Shown here: positions 53,721 to 63,816 of the stretch, in pieces
How positions within the stretch are numbered: position 1 is the first letter of the stretch
How the letters are laid out: each line of letters starts with the position of its first letter
Assembly: GCA_907165065.1 (NCBI GenBank)
Contig: OU015523.1
Span: 13,577,834-13,641,833, forward strand
DNA length: 64,000 bases
Origin: Caprimulgus europaeus
Lineage: Eukaryota > Chordata > Aves > Caprimulgiformes > Caprimulgidae
Direction: 5' to 3'
Notes under the pieces: generated by a model
What the model saw: only the letters and a program-made list of their open reading frames with translations
Database searches by the model: none
Told to the model about the DNA's origin: nothing
Translations under genes and position numbers: made by a program

Positions 53721-54294
53721 TTGGTTACATGGTCACTGCTGAAGCTGATGTTCTCACTAGTGGATGTGCTGCAGTGTCAGCATGATACACCAAAACCAGC
53801 TTGTGGAAATAAGCTCCTGGAGTGCACAACTATCCTCACTTAAAATGTGTCCTTGTCTTCCCCAGAACATGCTTTTGTTGTTCTCGATGGTGTCCGACTC
53901 TGGTATGCCTTGTTTGCTATGTGACATCATAAGGAGATCTGGAGAGCAACCACCTGCCTGGTTCTGTTTTTCTGGAAGACTTCCAATTCTTGGGGAGCAC
54001 AGGCTAATACAATTATATTGTAGCTCCTGCAGTGAATTTTCTCCCTTCATTCTTTCCATCCAGCTGCTGCTTAGCACTCTGTTCCTGATGCAAGTGTGCT
54101 ACCTAGCCATGGTTCAACAAAGCAAAGAAACTGGTGTGCATTGCCCTGACCTCCAGCTTTGAAAGCTACTTGCTTCTAAAGGATAGCCTGCCTTGGCCAT
54201 TGCTTCAATAGCAAGCAGCATGAAGGCTCATGCAATCCTTCCAACAAAAGTCTTGCCAACACCACTTGTTTTTACTGCTCAAGTGGCTGTCTTG
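53721..54294. other. Intergenic, nothing recognised
   Basis: Between the CR1 fragment and the unit 3 5' copy. This is where a unit 3 signal-peptide exon would be expected (about 54150-54230, minus strand), but none is readable. Confidence 0.5.
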
Positions 54295-54540
54295 CCCAGC
54301 TGAGCCGGGGGAGGACCTTGTAAATGTGCTCTCAGTAGTCAACACTGCTATTAGATGTGCTAGTTCACTCTGACCTGCCTGTTTCTAAGTGATTGGCTGC
54401 TTTGAACTGGAGATCCCTCTCCACAGCACCAAGCTTCCTGTGCTGTCAGTCTAGGAAAGCATGTGGAAACAGATATAGGGACTATGCCTTCTGTTTTCCA
54501 CTTCTCATGTGGCTGGGTGAACATAAATTTTACATTAGAT
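54295..54540 (-). promoter_or_regulatory. Diverged copy of the CD200R 5' region (unit 3)
   Basis: Aligns with gene A 32200-32470 through GATTGGCTGCTTTGAACTGGAG (A: GACTGGCTCCTCAAAGCTGGAG), GCACCAAGCTTCCTGTGCTG and the following GGAAACAGAT. The ETS core is kept at 54433-54441. No intact signal-peptide exon is seen downstream on the minus strand. Similarity is roughly 65% by eye, older than the A/B exon block. Confidence 0.42.
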
Positions 54541-54799
54541 GTTAGGGGACTGGAGGCAATATGTTCTACCCCCATTACTGACAGGGTGTTAGCACTGTCT
54601 GGGCATGACCTCAGCTTTTCCCTAAAAAAACCTAATAACCTGTGACTTCTTTAAAGGCCAGTGCATAAATGTGGTCAAGGACCAAAAAAGTAACAATAAA
54701 GGCTCTAACCTCCCTTTTGCAGAAAGTCATGGTGCCAGTATGGGGGAAACTGAACAGTAGGGTCAAGGAGGAATGTCTGTTGTTTATTCATATTTAGAT

Positions 54800-55011
54800 A
54801 CAAGAGGAACCATTGACACCCAACTTCTTGTGCCCCCCCAGCCTCCTCCCTGCTGGGGCAGGATGAGAAACAAAACAAGCCTCAACTCTGTGTAAGCACT
54901 GCTCAGCAATGACTAAAACATTGCTGTGTTATCAACAGTGTTCTTAGCACAAATCCAAACCAGAACTGTACCAGCTACTGTGAAGAAAATTATCTCAGCC
55001 AAACCCAGCAC
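54800..55011 (-). mobile_element. 5' part of an ERV LTR, minus orientation, truncated
   Basis: On the minus strand it starts TGCTGGGTTTGGCTGAG and continues through the TAGCTGGTACAG and GTTGATAACACA blocks. These resemble the start of the LTR family at 3278-3905 and 58392-59033. It is cut off near 54800. The purine-rich stretch just before the TG (AAAGGGG) could be a polypurine tract, making this the start of a 3' LTR. Confidence 0.65.
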
Positions 55012-56130
55012 CCCTTTGCAACCCCTTATTCCCTACCATTTATGTCATGCTCAGGTTACACAGTATCCAACACATCCTCATTAACCACCACCCCTCTTCC
55101 CATTCATTGATGCATACACATATGTATCATTCCCTTAGTCCGTAAATGTCCATGACATGTTCACTGAGTTCATTTAGTCAGTGACTTTGGGCTCCATCTG
55201 TTACGGTGGTCACTCAGGACAGGAGAGATGGTGCGTTGCATGGAGTTATTGAGCACCAAAGCCAGCTCAGGATGGGTCACTGCTTCGCTTGCTCTGCTGC
55301 TTGTAAGGCTTGTTCTCTACTGGTTCAGGTGGTTCCTGCTATGTTACGTCCTATGACACCCCTTATGGGTGTACCTGCTCCAAGTGGAGCCTTATCTATG
55401 AGCCACAGTCTCCCCAGGGGTTATACCTGCTGTGGCATAGATTATCCACAGCCACAGTCGCTTTGAGGTGCACCTGCTCTAGTGTGGCTTTATCCATGGG
55501 CCATAATGCCTTCAGAGATATACCTGCTCCAGCATGGCCTTATCCACAACCCCTTCAGGAGTGTGTTTTCTCCAACATGGCCTTACCCATGGCCACAGTC
55601 CCTTCAAGGGTGTACCTGCTGTGTCATGGACTTATCCACCACCAGACACTTTGAGGTGTTCAAACACAGCCTTGAGCACAGCCACTGATGCTTCAAGGTG
55701 TACCTGCTGCAGCATAGACATACCCACAGTCACAGATGCTTTGAGGTATACCTGCTCTGGCATGGACTTATCCATGGTCACAGACACTTTGGGGTGTCCT
55801 GCTCCCACATGGATTTATCCACAGGTCATAGTCCCTCCAACTCGAGTTCATGGTGGAGTTCCAGCCTGTCCAGTACAGGAGCACAGAAACAGCAGTGATG
55901 CCCTGGCCATCTGCTACCCCAGGTGTATCACCACTGCTGTTATCAAATTGTTCCCAGGCACTGCCCAGTAAGATAATAAGCAGCAAAAGTAAACAGCAAC
56001 CACTAATGAGCACTAGACTGTAATATGCATTAAGGCAAGCAAGCCCCATGGCCAGGACAGAAGCCTGATAATTAATTAATAGCTAAACAGCTATAAATTC
56101 AATCTAGCACATTCCAGTCAAATCTGTCAT
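55012..56130 (-). mobile_element. ERVL-like internal 3' region
   Basis: The sequence adjoins the LTR fragment on its internal side and contains a minisatellite (55340-55850). Its repeat units resemble those inside the LTR at 60511-61661, in the opposite orientation. I take it as the region between pol and the 3' LTR of a provirus whose remainder is missing. A 93-codon frame at 56049-55768 with a strongly hydrophobic segment lies in it. No pol sequence was seen here. Confidence 0.55.
55340..55850. repeat. Minisatellite of about 48-50 bp units
   Basis: About ten imperfect units, each with a version of CCACAGTCNCTTTGAGGTGT, then ACCTGCTCCAGCATGG, then ACTTATCCA. Units vary by substitutions and small deletions. 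Confidence 0.85.
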
Positions 56131-58391
56131 GATTGTGTGGTAAATGTGCCAGTAAGGAGATGGGTGTCCAGTGAGCGAAAGAAATCTTTAGTTGCTTTCA
56201 TAGTTGCCCGGGAGACTGGGCTGGCACTCTGACTGCAGAAAGCTCTTGCTTCCCCCTCCCTCCTGCAGAAGGATTTGTGATGGCTCTGATAGTAAATGGG
56301 CTGAGGATAGGGGCAAGGCTGGTTGCAGAACCCTGTGGACTCTGGTATGCGAGTCTGATCTCTTTTATCCCTGATGGAGGATAAGGAGACTCTGAGCCTC
56401 TTGAATGGAAACTGCAACAAAGGATGTGAGATATTTTTCCTTCTGGCTAGAGACATGATCAGTCTGGAGAAAAGGAAAAGAAATGTGGTAAGTAGAGCTT
56501 AACAAGAACACATCCTGAATACTGCCGGCACCGGTGGGCTGTGCTAACCTAGGGCACCTCTTTGTTGGTATCTCTGAAATTCTGACTCGCCCTGCAGCTT
56601 GTGAAGAGAGGAAAGGAAGATGAATCTTCTCTGTGTACTCCTTTTGTCTGTAATATACTGAGTAAGAGCCACGTGGAGTTGCAGCTTGGTCTCAGCATAA
56701 AGGGGACGGCTGGTGGAGCAGCTGTGTGCTTGCCGTAGGCTTGTCTGTGTAGGTGCTCGGTGCTTGCCTCGCTGCTGCAGAGATGAGATTCAGCTGAGGG
56801 TAACTTGCGTGCAGCCGGTCCATGTGCGCTGTGGAAACTCAGTTACCAAGATAGCTACAACTATCAACTAAAGTCAGTGTGGTTTTCTGCTTGCTGGCTT
56901 TTTGATAAAGCACTCGGGTTACCACAAAGAACTAGCAGTAATTTTGTTAGCCTCTGAATTGTTTGTTCTCCTAGCTCTTGCCTCTGAGTTCATTTGCATT
57001 GTGTGTCAGCTCTGCAGAGTTCAGACTCTGCTGTGACCAAACAGCCATATGTGACAGCAGATGGATGGAATGGGGCTGTGTCTGAAAAGGTGAAAGGAGC
57101 AGTTTCACAGTGCTGTGCCAGCAGATTCACTGTCTGCATCCTGCATCTGTAGTGCTGCAGAAACCACCCCAGGCAGTGACGTACACCAGGTTGTCAGCTG
57201 CCCCAGGGAAAGGTGAGGGGCAGCAAGGCCATGGTAGAAAAGCTGCACAAGGGAGGGAGTGCAGTGACATGCTATTTTCTTTTCTGTATCAAGCTAGATA
57301 ACTATTCTGTGTGTTAGTGTGCTGAGATTGAAAAGCTTGGGTTTTATTATTTCTGAAGTTCAGGTGATGTTTTGACCCTGGCTCCTCCAGTGGCTGGTTC
57401 AGATGTAAAATGAGGCTCACAAAGCCTGAGATGTGGTCAGTCATGGGTAGAAGCAGTGAATGAACAACAAAGATCAGGATCATGTTCTGCCTTTGTGGGA
57501 GCTGTGGAATTCCCTGTTCTCTCCCTTCTCTTCCTCCCTGTGCTTGCAATACTGTCCAACTCAGCCTTAGACAGGTATTCTGGCCTGGGGGTCTGGGAAA
57601 TCATCCTGTGTTGTCAGCCTTAAACCTGGTCTGTGTGCACAAACTAATAACTCTGGCTGAGATTCAGTGATGCCCTCAGAACAGCTGAGGTTTGTAGACA
57701 CTTGTGCAGGGTTGCCCCCTGCAAAGAGCCCCCAACACCCAGAGGAGTCTAGTACCTTGGCTTCTGTGTTTGACCTTCTCTGTAACTTATTAATGCCCCA
57801 ATTCTAAGTCCAGCTTTCTGGCTGAGAGCTAAAGATCTGTGTAACTGATACCCAAACAAATAAATGCTTGAATAGCTAATGGGAAAAAAAGAAAAAGAAA
57901 AAAAACAAGATAATAAAAGCCTTAGTCTGGGATTGGAAGGGTCATGAAGAGTGTAGAAAGGCCCAACAGCTCTGTAACCTGGGCATGAAATACACAAACA
58001 CAGGCTAGCGTGCCCAGCAAAGGTGCTCCTGCAGTACTTGCCCACTTCTGCCCTTATGTAAGCTGACATCTCACAGGACTATAACTAACATCCCATTGCA
58101 GAGATTTAGCAGATTGAATGACTGTAGCAAGAGGCCTCCAGACATATCACAGTTTGAATAGTGTCTTCTGTACAGTACCAATGATGAGACATCAATTTCT
58201 GCTGAGCATGGAGGAGTGAGGTGGGTCTGAAATACCTGTGGTTCCTTTGAAATTTCGGGTGCATAGTAACATTCAGCTCTAGTCATGTCTGTTCAGAATA
58301 GAAGTTCAGAAATGGTGAAGAGGCACAGTTATGTTTAGAGTCTTAGTAGTGGCAGTGTGTCATCAAATGAGAGATTAATCTCAAGGGCTGC
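56131..58391. other. Intergenic, nothing recognised
   Basis: Contains an A-rich tract near 57883-57908. No gene was recognised. If gene B has a distant tail exon it could lie here, but no NPxY/ITIM-bearing frame in phase was found. Confidence 0.5.
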
Positions 58392-59033
58392 TGGTTTTTA
58401 GCTGGGCCAGAGCTGGGTTTCTTTTTAGTAGCTAGAATAGTGCTGTGTTTTGCTTTCAGCCTGGGATTTGTTATGAGAGAAACGTTGATAACATCCCAGT
58501 GTTTGCATTTTTGTCGCTGGAAGTGAAGGACTTTGTGTTCTGTCAGTCTGCAAGTGCAAGATCTAAGGGGGTGAGGAATATTTAAATTAATAAACTAAAT
58601 TGGCATTTGGCTCTGCCAATGGGATATTCCATATCATATCATGTCATGTCATGTCCAGTATATTAGTGAGGGGCTCTTCCTCTTTTGCCCTCTCTGGCTT
58701 TCACTCAGGCTCTTGTTCTTCTGGGATTGCAGTTTCGGTTTGGGATTGTCGCTCCTCCGGGATCGTTATCTGGGAACGAGCTGAACTTGGTTAGCGGGTG
58801 ATGAGCGACTGCACTGGGTATCACTCATCTGTATATTGTATTACTATTATTGTTATCATTATTATTTTAATATCATTATTATTTTAAGTTTTCTTTTATT
58901 TCAGTTATTAAACTGTTCTTATCTCAGCCTACAAATCTCCTTATCCTTGCCCCCCAGTCCTCTCCCCTATCCCCTAGTTGGGGGGAGTGAGCGAACGGCT
59001 GTGCTTGGCTGCTGGCCAAGTGAAACCACTACA
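58392..59033 (+). mobile_element. Solo LTR, ERVL-like, plus orientation
   Basis: Starts TGGTTTTTAGCTGGG and ends GTGAAACCACTACA. It is flanked by an exact 5-bp target duplication, GCTGC (58387-58391 and 59034-59038). The interior has an ATTAAACTG poly(A)-type region preceded by an (ATT)n tract. Same family as 3278-3905 in the opposite orientation. No internal sequence remains. Confidence 0.9.
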
Positions 59034-59038
59034 GCTGC

Positions 59039-60505
59039 TTCATGATAGGACCAGTAAGATGTGTTTAAAGAAATTAATATTAGAGAGCTGTGGTCTGCAG
59101 CTTTCTGGATTATGCAAAGAGGGAAATGAATGTGAGGCTTAGATCTCAGGGTTGTAATAACTTCTGTGCTTCAAGTAGCAATAGCTGCTCAAGCTCAAGT
59201 ATTCTTTCTCTTTCTCTCTCTCTTCCTTTTTTGTAGCTATTGCTGAAACACTCTAAAATTCTTGTAGTGAAAAGGAGAGCTGCTCAAATTTAGCTTTGGT
59301 TCTGTGTGATCAACCTGGGAAAGCTGCTGCTCATTAGTATGCAAGAAAATGTCTTCTGATTTCTTTTATCCTATTAGACGTGATACTTAAATACTAGGAT
59401 ACCAAGTATTAGAAATGGAGTGACCTCATTTTATACAACATGAATTGATTTCCTATTGCATATATGTTAGATTTGGTTTTATTAAAAAAGATTGATACTT
59501 GCATGAGTGATAACAGCATCTATAGTTGCACTAGAGAGGTGATGGAAGACAGAGCTGACAAGGGTCAGGTAGCATCCGCCCTGCACGCCGTGTTTCTGCA
59601 GTTACACAGGCTGCATTGCAGTTGTTTGCTTCTTTCTCCTGAACAGTTCGGTACTGGTGAGCCCCTGCTGCATGTCACATTGCTGTCTGAGGGATACTGG
59701 GAGCTTCTTTCATCTCTGCTCAGGTGCTGAGTTACAAATAAACTCAGACAGCTCTGCAGATGGAACATGCCTTGGCTTGTACTGGCTTCTCATTGCCCTA
59801 GGGAACAAGACACCAATACTGTAAGTGTGAGGATGATGCTGTTTTGGGAGTGTGATTTTGGGTGCTAGAATTGTAAGCACGGAATTCCTCCCCTTTATTT
59901 GGTAAAGAAACAAAAGAACATAAGGCTTTATCTCTGCAATCTCACGTGAACATGACCAGAGCTGGCCACGCTCCAGCCAGCGCCAAGCACAGAGCTGCCA
60001 AGAGCCCCAGTAAAGCGTGGAGCTCAAGTGACTTCAACACAGTAGCTAGTTCTGCTGCTGTGGTGTTTCTACTGTAATTCTGGGCAGCAATTGCACCTTG
60101 TGACAGAGAGACTAGCTAGACAGAGTAATTGGCCAAGCTGCCAGACTGCTGCCAGAACTCCTGAGCAGCTACAACAGCAGACCTGTTCTACTGTCATGGA
60201 ATACTTCCTGCATTTCTACATGGCCAGAATGGACCAAAAGTCCGGCTTCAAGCTCAGAAAGATGTTTTGCTGCCTCTTTAATCTTCATAGCCTGGCAATC
60301 TTTGTTCAGATCTCTGAATCGGGTAGAAAAAACTAACCATTCCCTTTATATTTTTGCTTCTGAAGGAAGTATGGCAGCAGGAAGAAGGTCTCTAACACTT
60401 GTGTGTGGGCTCTCTCTCTCTCTGCCCCAGCTGTGGTGTTATAGACCTCGGACAAACCTCTGTGAACATGTGCTGAACCAGTGTGTTTGTGACAGACTGA
60501 GGTGA
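59039..60505. other. Between two LTRs; candidate gene B tail region
   Basis: Contains short pyrimidine tracts (about 59198-59231 and 60411-60422) and the two weak tail-exon candidates discussed for gene B. Nothing else was recognised. Confidence 0.5.
59710..59797 (-). other. Candidate short tail exon for gene B (tentative)
   Basis: A CTAG acceptor preceded by TCTTGTTCC opens a frame in the phase the transmembrane exon needs. It encodes 29 residues and then a TGA. The peptide has one tyrosine (RSQYKP) and no NPxY or ITIM motif. A rival acceptor at 60359 (tract CTTCCTTCAG) also opens a 28-residue frame ending at 60278. Neither resembles the gene A tail convincingly, so either or both may be chance. 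Confidence 0.2.
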
Positions 60506-60510
60506 CCGTG

Positions 60511-61661
60511 TGTATTGGGTTTGCATGGCAAGGTTTTTGGTAGCAGTGGGGGAGGGGACATGGGGTGGCTTCTGTGAGAGAAGCTGCCAGAAGCTTCCCC
60601 CATGTCCGACCCGACACAGCCAATGCCAGCGGCTACAGGAACGGACCCGCCGCTGGCCAAGGCCGAGCCAATCAGTAACGCCTCTGTGATAACATAATTA
60701 AGAAAAAAAAGGAAGGGAGAAAAAAAAAAAGCTGCACACTTTGCAGCTGGAGAGAGGAGTGAGAAGATGTAAGAGAAACAACTCCGCAGACACCAAGGTC
60801 AGTGAAGAAGGAGGGGGAGGGAATGGGCTCCAGGCGCCGGAGCAGCGATTCCCCGCAACCTGTGGTGAAAGACCAGGGTGAAGCGGGCTGTCCCCCTGCA
60901 GCCCCTGGAGGTCCATGGTGGTGCAGATGACCACCTGTAGCCCGTGGAGGACCCCACGCCGGAGCAGGTGGATGCCTGAAGGAGGCTGTGACCCCGCGGG
61001 AAGCCCGCGCTGGAGCAGGATCCTGTCAGGACCTGTAGCCCGTGGAGAGAGGAGCCCACGCCGGAGCAGGTTTGCTGGCAGGACTTGTGACCCCGTGGGG
61101 GACCTGCGCTGGAGCAGTCCCTTCCTGAAGGACTGCACCCCATGGAATGGACCCAGACTGGAGCAGCTCGTGAAGAGCTGTCAGTCATGGGAAGGACTCA
61201 CGTTGGAGCAGTTGGTGGAGGACTGTCTCCCGTGAGAGGGACCCCACGCTGGTGCGGGGGAAGGAGACCTCCCCCTGAGGAGGAAGCAGCGGCAGAAACA
61301 CCGTGTGATGAACTGACCCCAACCCCATTCCCTGTCCCCCTGTGCTGCTGGGGGGAGGAGGTGAAAAATCGGGAAAGAGATTAAGCCCAGGAAGAAGGGA
61401 GGGATGGGGGAGGTGTTTTAAGATTTGGTTTTACTTCTCATTCTCCTCTGATTTTGATTTGTAATAAAGTAAATTTGGTTTTTTTCCCCCAAGTCGAGTC
61501 TGTTTTGCCCGTGCCAGTAATTGGTGAGTGATCTCTCTCCGTCCTTATCTCCACCCACGAGCTTTTCGTTATAATTTTCTCCCCCTGCCCATTTGAGGAG
61601 GGGGAGTGATAGAGTGGGCTTTGGTGGGCATCCGGCCTCTAGCCAGGGTCAACCCACCACA
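60511..61661 (+). mobile_element. Solo LTR, ERVL-like, 1151 bp, inserted in gene B
   Basis: Starts TGTATTGGGTTTGCATGGC and ends GTCAACCCACCACA. It is flanked by an exact 5-bp target duplication, CCGTG (60506-60510 and 61662-61666). It contains an internal tandem repeat (60895-61265) and AATAAAG near 61464 as a poly(A) signal. It lies 90 bp past the gene B transmembrane exon, antisense to gene B. Open frames inside it (such as 61138-60698) are products of the repeat, not genes. Confidence 0.93.
60895..61265. repeat. Tandem repeat within the LTR, units of about 45-52 bp
   Basis: Seven or so imperfect units of the form CTGTGACCCCGTGGG, then CCCACGCTGGAGCAGG, then a variable linker. G+C-rich compared with the rest of the window. 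Confidence 0.85.
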
Positions 61662-61751
61662 CCGTGTGTGACATGAAATAGTACCAGAAGCCCCTCTAAA
61701 CCTCCCCAGGACTGGCCAAAGGGGTTTGTCTGTATCGTGTCCCATACATAC

Positions 61752-61854
61752 CTGCTATCACAGAAGATGTAGAGATGAAGAACAGCAAGCAAGAAGAGGA
61801 GGCCCAAGAGACCAGCAAGGCTGACGACACAGTGAAGAAACCCTGTATTGTTCT
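61752..61854 (-). CDS. CD200R1: CD200R gene B exon: transmembrane segment
   Basis: The 103-nt exon enters in phase 1 and leaves in phase 2, one codon longer than in gene A. It starts NNTGFLHC, then has a leucine-rich hydrophobic stretch (SLAGLLGLLFLLAVLHLYIF) and ends CDSR. The donor is GTATGT, as in gene A. There is no lysine or arginine within the membrane span, so classical DAP12-type pairing through a charged residue is not predicted. A solo LTR ends only 90 bp downstream. Confidence 0.85.
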
Positions 61855-63816
61855 CTAAAGAGAAACAGTTGCTCTTTTAGGCACATCTCACAGACTGTTG
61901 GTTTTCCCTGTGCCCCTGTCAGGATGGCATGTTCTAGGCAATGTACTTTGGAAGATGACCTAAGGTACCTGGAATACAGCACTGGGCACAGAACTGGGAA
62001 TAACCATGTCCTTGATGGAGGAGCTGTGTCTTTGGCTGTATGGGCACTAATTAGATCCTACTCCCCTTGACTTCCCATAGTGCAGCTGCAGGCCTTGCAT
62101 GTGCATCCCAGCACATTTCACCTCTGATTCTCTTACAACCAAGTAATTCAGTGAAGTATATATGGTTGCACACAACTTCCCAGCAACATCTCCAACTTCA
62201 CTGCCTAAAGACTTCAACTACCAGCCAGTACTTGGAAGCTGTAAATTGGCTTTCAGTCTTCCTGTCTCAACCTACGTGTAACCCAGCAATTAGCACAACA
62301 TAATGGTACCACTGGGTTACAATGCATAATCTGGGTGATCACACCATTGACATCTTTATGTGTCATGAACTTGTGAATAATCCTGCCTTTCCATTTAGCC
62401 TTGTCTGCAGAAGGCAAGACTGCTACATCCATCTCCTTTCCCAGAATTTCACAACGGACTTTACAGTTCTGACAGCACTTTTGTTTATCCTTCCCACTCC
62501 TGACTAACTTCTCACTGGAAAATTCAGCTCAGCTGCACAGTTCCTGCTGCAATCCTGCCAGTGTCACTGATCTTTGTTCTGGTGCATGAAGAGAGGGCTA
62601 AACGGGGTTTTGAATACCAAACACACAAAGGGAAGCTTACTTGAGGGACGACAGGCGATGGACTTGCTCTGGTTCCCAGCTGGGTGGGACACAATGCAGG
62701 TTGTATTAGTCATGTTGGTGCTGTGTGCTGTGAACTTGCTGCGAACAGTCACTGTCCCGTTGCCGTGGCTTTCTTCCTTGGGGGTGGAGTTGTTCTCCAG
62801 GACCCACGAGATCTGAGCAGCCGGCTTCCCTGCTGCTGCCTCGCACACCAGGTTCCCATGGTCATCACAGTACAAGGACAGCCTGGGGGGGACTGCAAAG
62901 CGTCAGGAAGGGGAGACACATGGAGTTAGTGTGCCACAGTGGGATAGGATGTTCTTGTTCTCTACCCAAAACAAACACAGTGAAGAGAGGAGAATAAGGC
63001 TGGCGGTGCCATCCCACTACAGTGACATGGGCCAAAGTCACAAGAGACAGAGATCCTGCCTCTTCTTCCCTTTTGGACAACTCTCCTCCATTCAGGTGAG
63101 TTACCACAGCCATGTACCATTAGAGGAGGTTTCCCTGGACATTGTGAGAAGGAATTCCCAAATACAGGGCTGAATTAGATTTTTTCCTAAGCAGCCATTG
63201 TACACGTGGTTTAAAATGCATCTGAATGCCAGCGTGAGAGGAAATGGGTCTGTTCCTGCTGTCTGGATGAGAACGTCCCGTGTTTGATAGAATACCTCAG
63301 CACTTGGAACTGTTCCTCTCACGTGCATTAGTTCGCTTAAATTAGGGTGTTAATGATTGATTCTATGGGATAACCAGGTGAATGTACAGAATCCTGTGTC
63401 AGTATATTGCATTAGTATATCCCCCAGAGCATGGGAGAGGAGCTTTGTATGTCCAGGCCCAGACATGGTCCTTTGGAGAACTGTAAAATGAGGAAGGAGT
63501 CCCTTACCCAGCACAGTCAGGTGGTATGTCTTGTGGAAAATCCCTTCTGTTGCCATTACTTCACAGGTGTAATTTCCTTCGTGGGCTATTTCCACTTGCC
63601 TTATCTCAAGGGCAGGATTCCAATCTGGTCTGAATTTCCAGTTCATGCTGTCGGTGCAGTTTGTTCTGTCCGTCTTGTTCTGGTCAGCCCTGTATCCCAA
63701 GGTGCAGGGGTCTCCAACATTGGGGTTGATTTTCCATGTTACCATAGCTGTGTTTGGTTTGGGAGGGCAGGTGAGCACAGAGCTGTTCCCTACTGTCACT
63801 GACACGCTGTTGTTCC
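61752..63816 (-). CDS. CD200R1: CD200 receptor gene B, partial (V, C and transmembrane exons)
   Basis: The paralogue of gene A, with coding exons 63816-63508, 62892-62641 and 61854-61752, all GT-AG with phases 1, 1, 1 and 2 as in gene A. The signal-peptide exon is missing from the window; if intron 1 is as long as in gene A it lies well past 64000. The ectodomain differs from A at six residues (five in V, one in C). The transmembrane segment is a different sequence, and no tail like that of gene A was found downstream. It could be an activating, decoy or short-tailed receptor, or a decaying gene. No frameshift or stop is seen in the three exons. Confidence 0.87.
61855..62640 (-). other. Gene B intron between C and transmembrane exons
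   Basis: A 786-bp phase-1 intron, not evidently alike to gene A intron 3 except close to the C exon. It contains no recognised repeat. Confidence 0.8.
62641..62892 (-). CDS. CD200R1: CD200R gene B exon: Ig C2-like domain
   Basis: The 252-nt exon is identical in structure to gene A exon 3, with the same cysteines, tryptophan and sequons. A handful of base changes produce a single residue difference (RLSLY here, RLTLY in A). Splice acceptor CTTTGCAG and donor GTAAGC are intact. Confidence 0.93.
62893..63507 (-). other. Gene B intron between V and C exons
   Basis: A 615-bp phase-1 intron, near-identical to gene A intron 2. It has scattered substitutions and a small indel around 63314-63320. 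Confidence 0.88.
63508..63816 (-). CDS. CD200R1: CD200R gene B exon: Ig V domain
   Basis: The 309-nt exon has the same acceptor and donor context as gene A and the same four cysteines and core tryptophan. It has eight base changes relative to A. Five alter the protein (in PNTAMV, INPNVG, VGDPC, CEVMAT and TEGIFH) and three are silent. The first change turns the sequon NTT into NTA, removing one glycosylation site. The exon is open and apparently functional. Confidence 0.93.

Noticed and set aside
55534-55971. 145-codon plus-strand frame
   Set aside because: It runs through the minisatellite in the ERVL fragment, and its repetitive peptide reflects the repeat.
56940-56990. CTAG acceptor with AGAACAA as another CD200R transmembrane exon
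   Set aside because: Only the first seven bases resemble the transmembrane exons. The following frame is not hydrophobic.
60698-61188. Two overlapping minus-strand frames of 129 and 146 codons and a plus-strand frame of 106 codons
   Set aside because: They lie in the G+C-rich tandem repeat of the solo LTR. Repeats whose unit length keeps frame, with few stops, open several frames at once.
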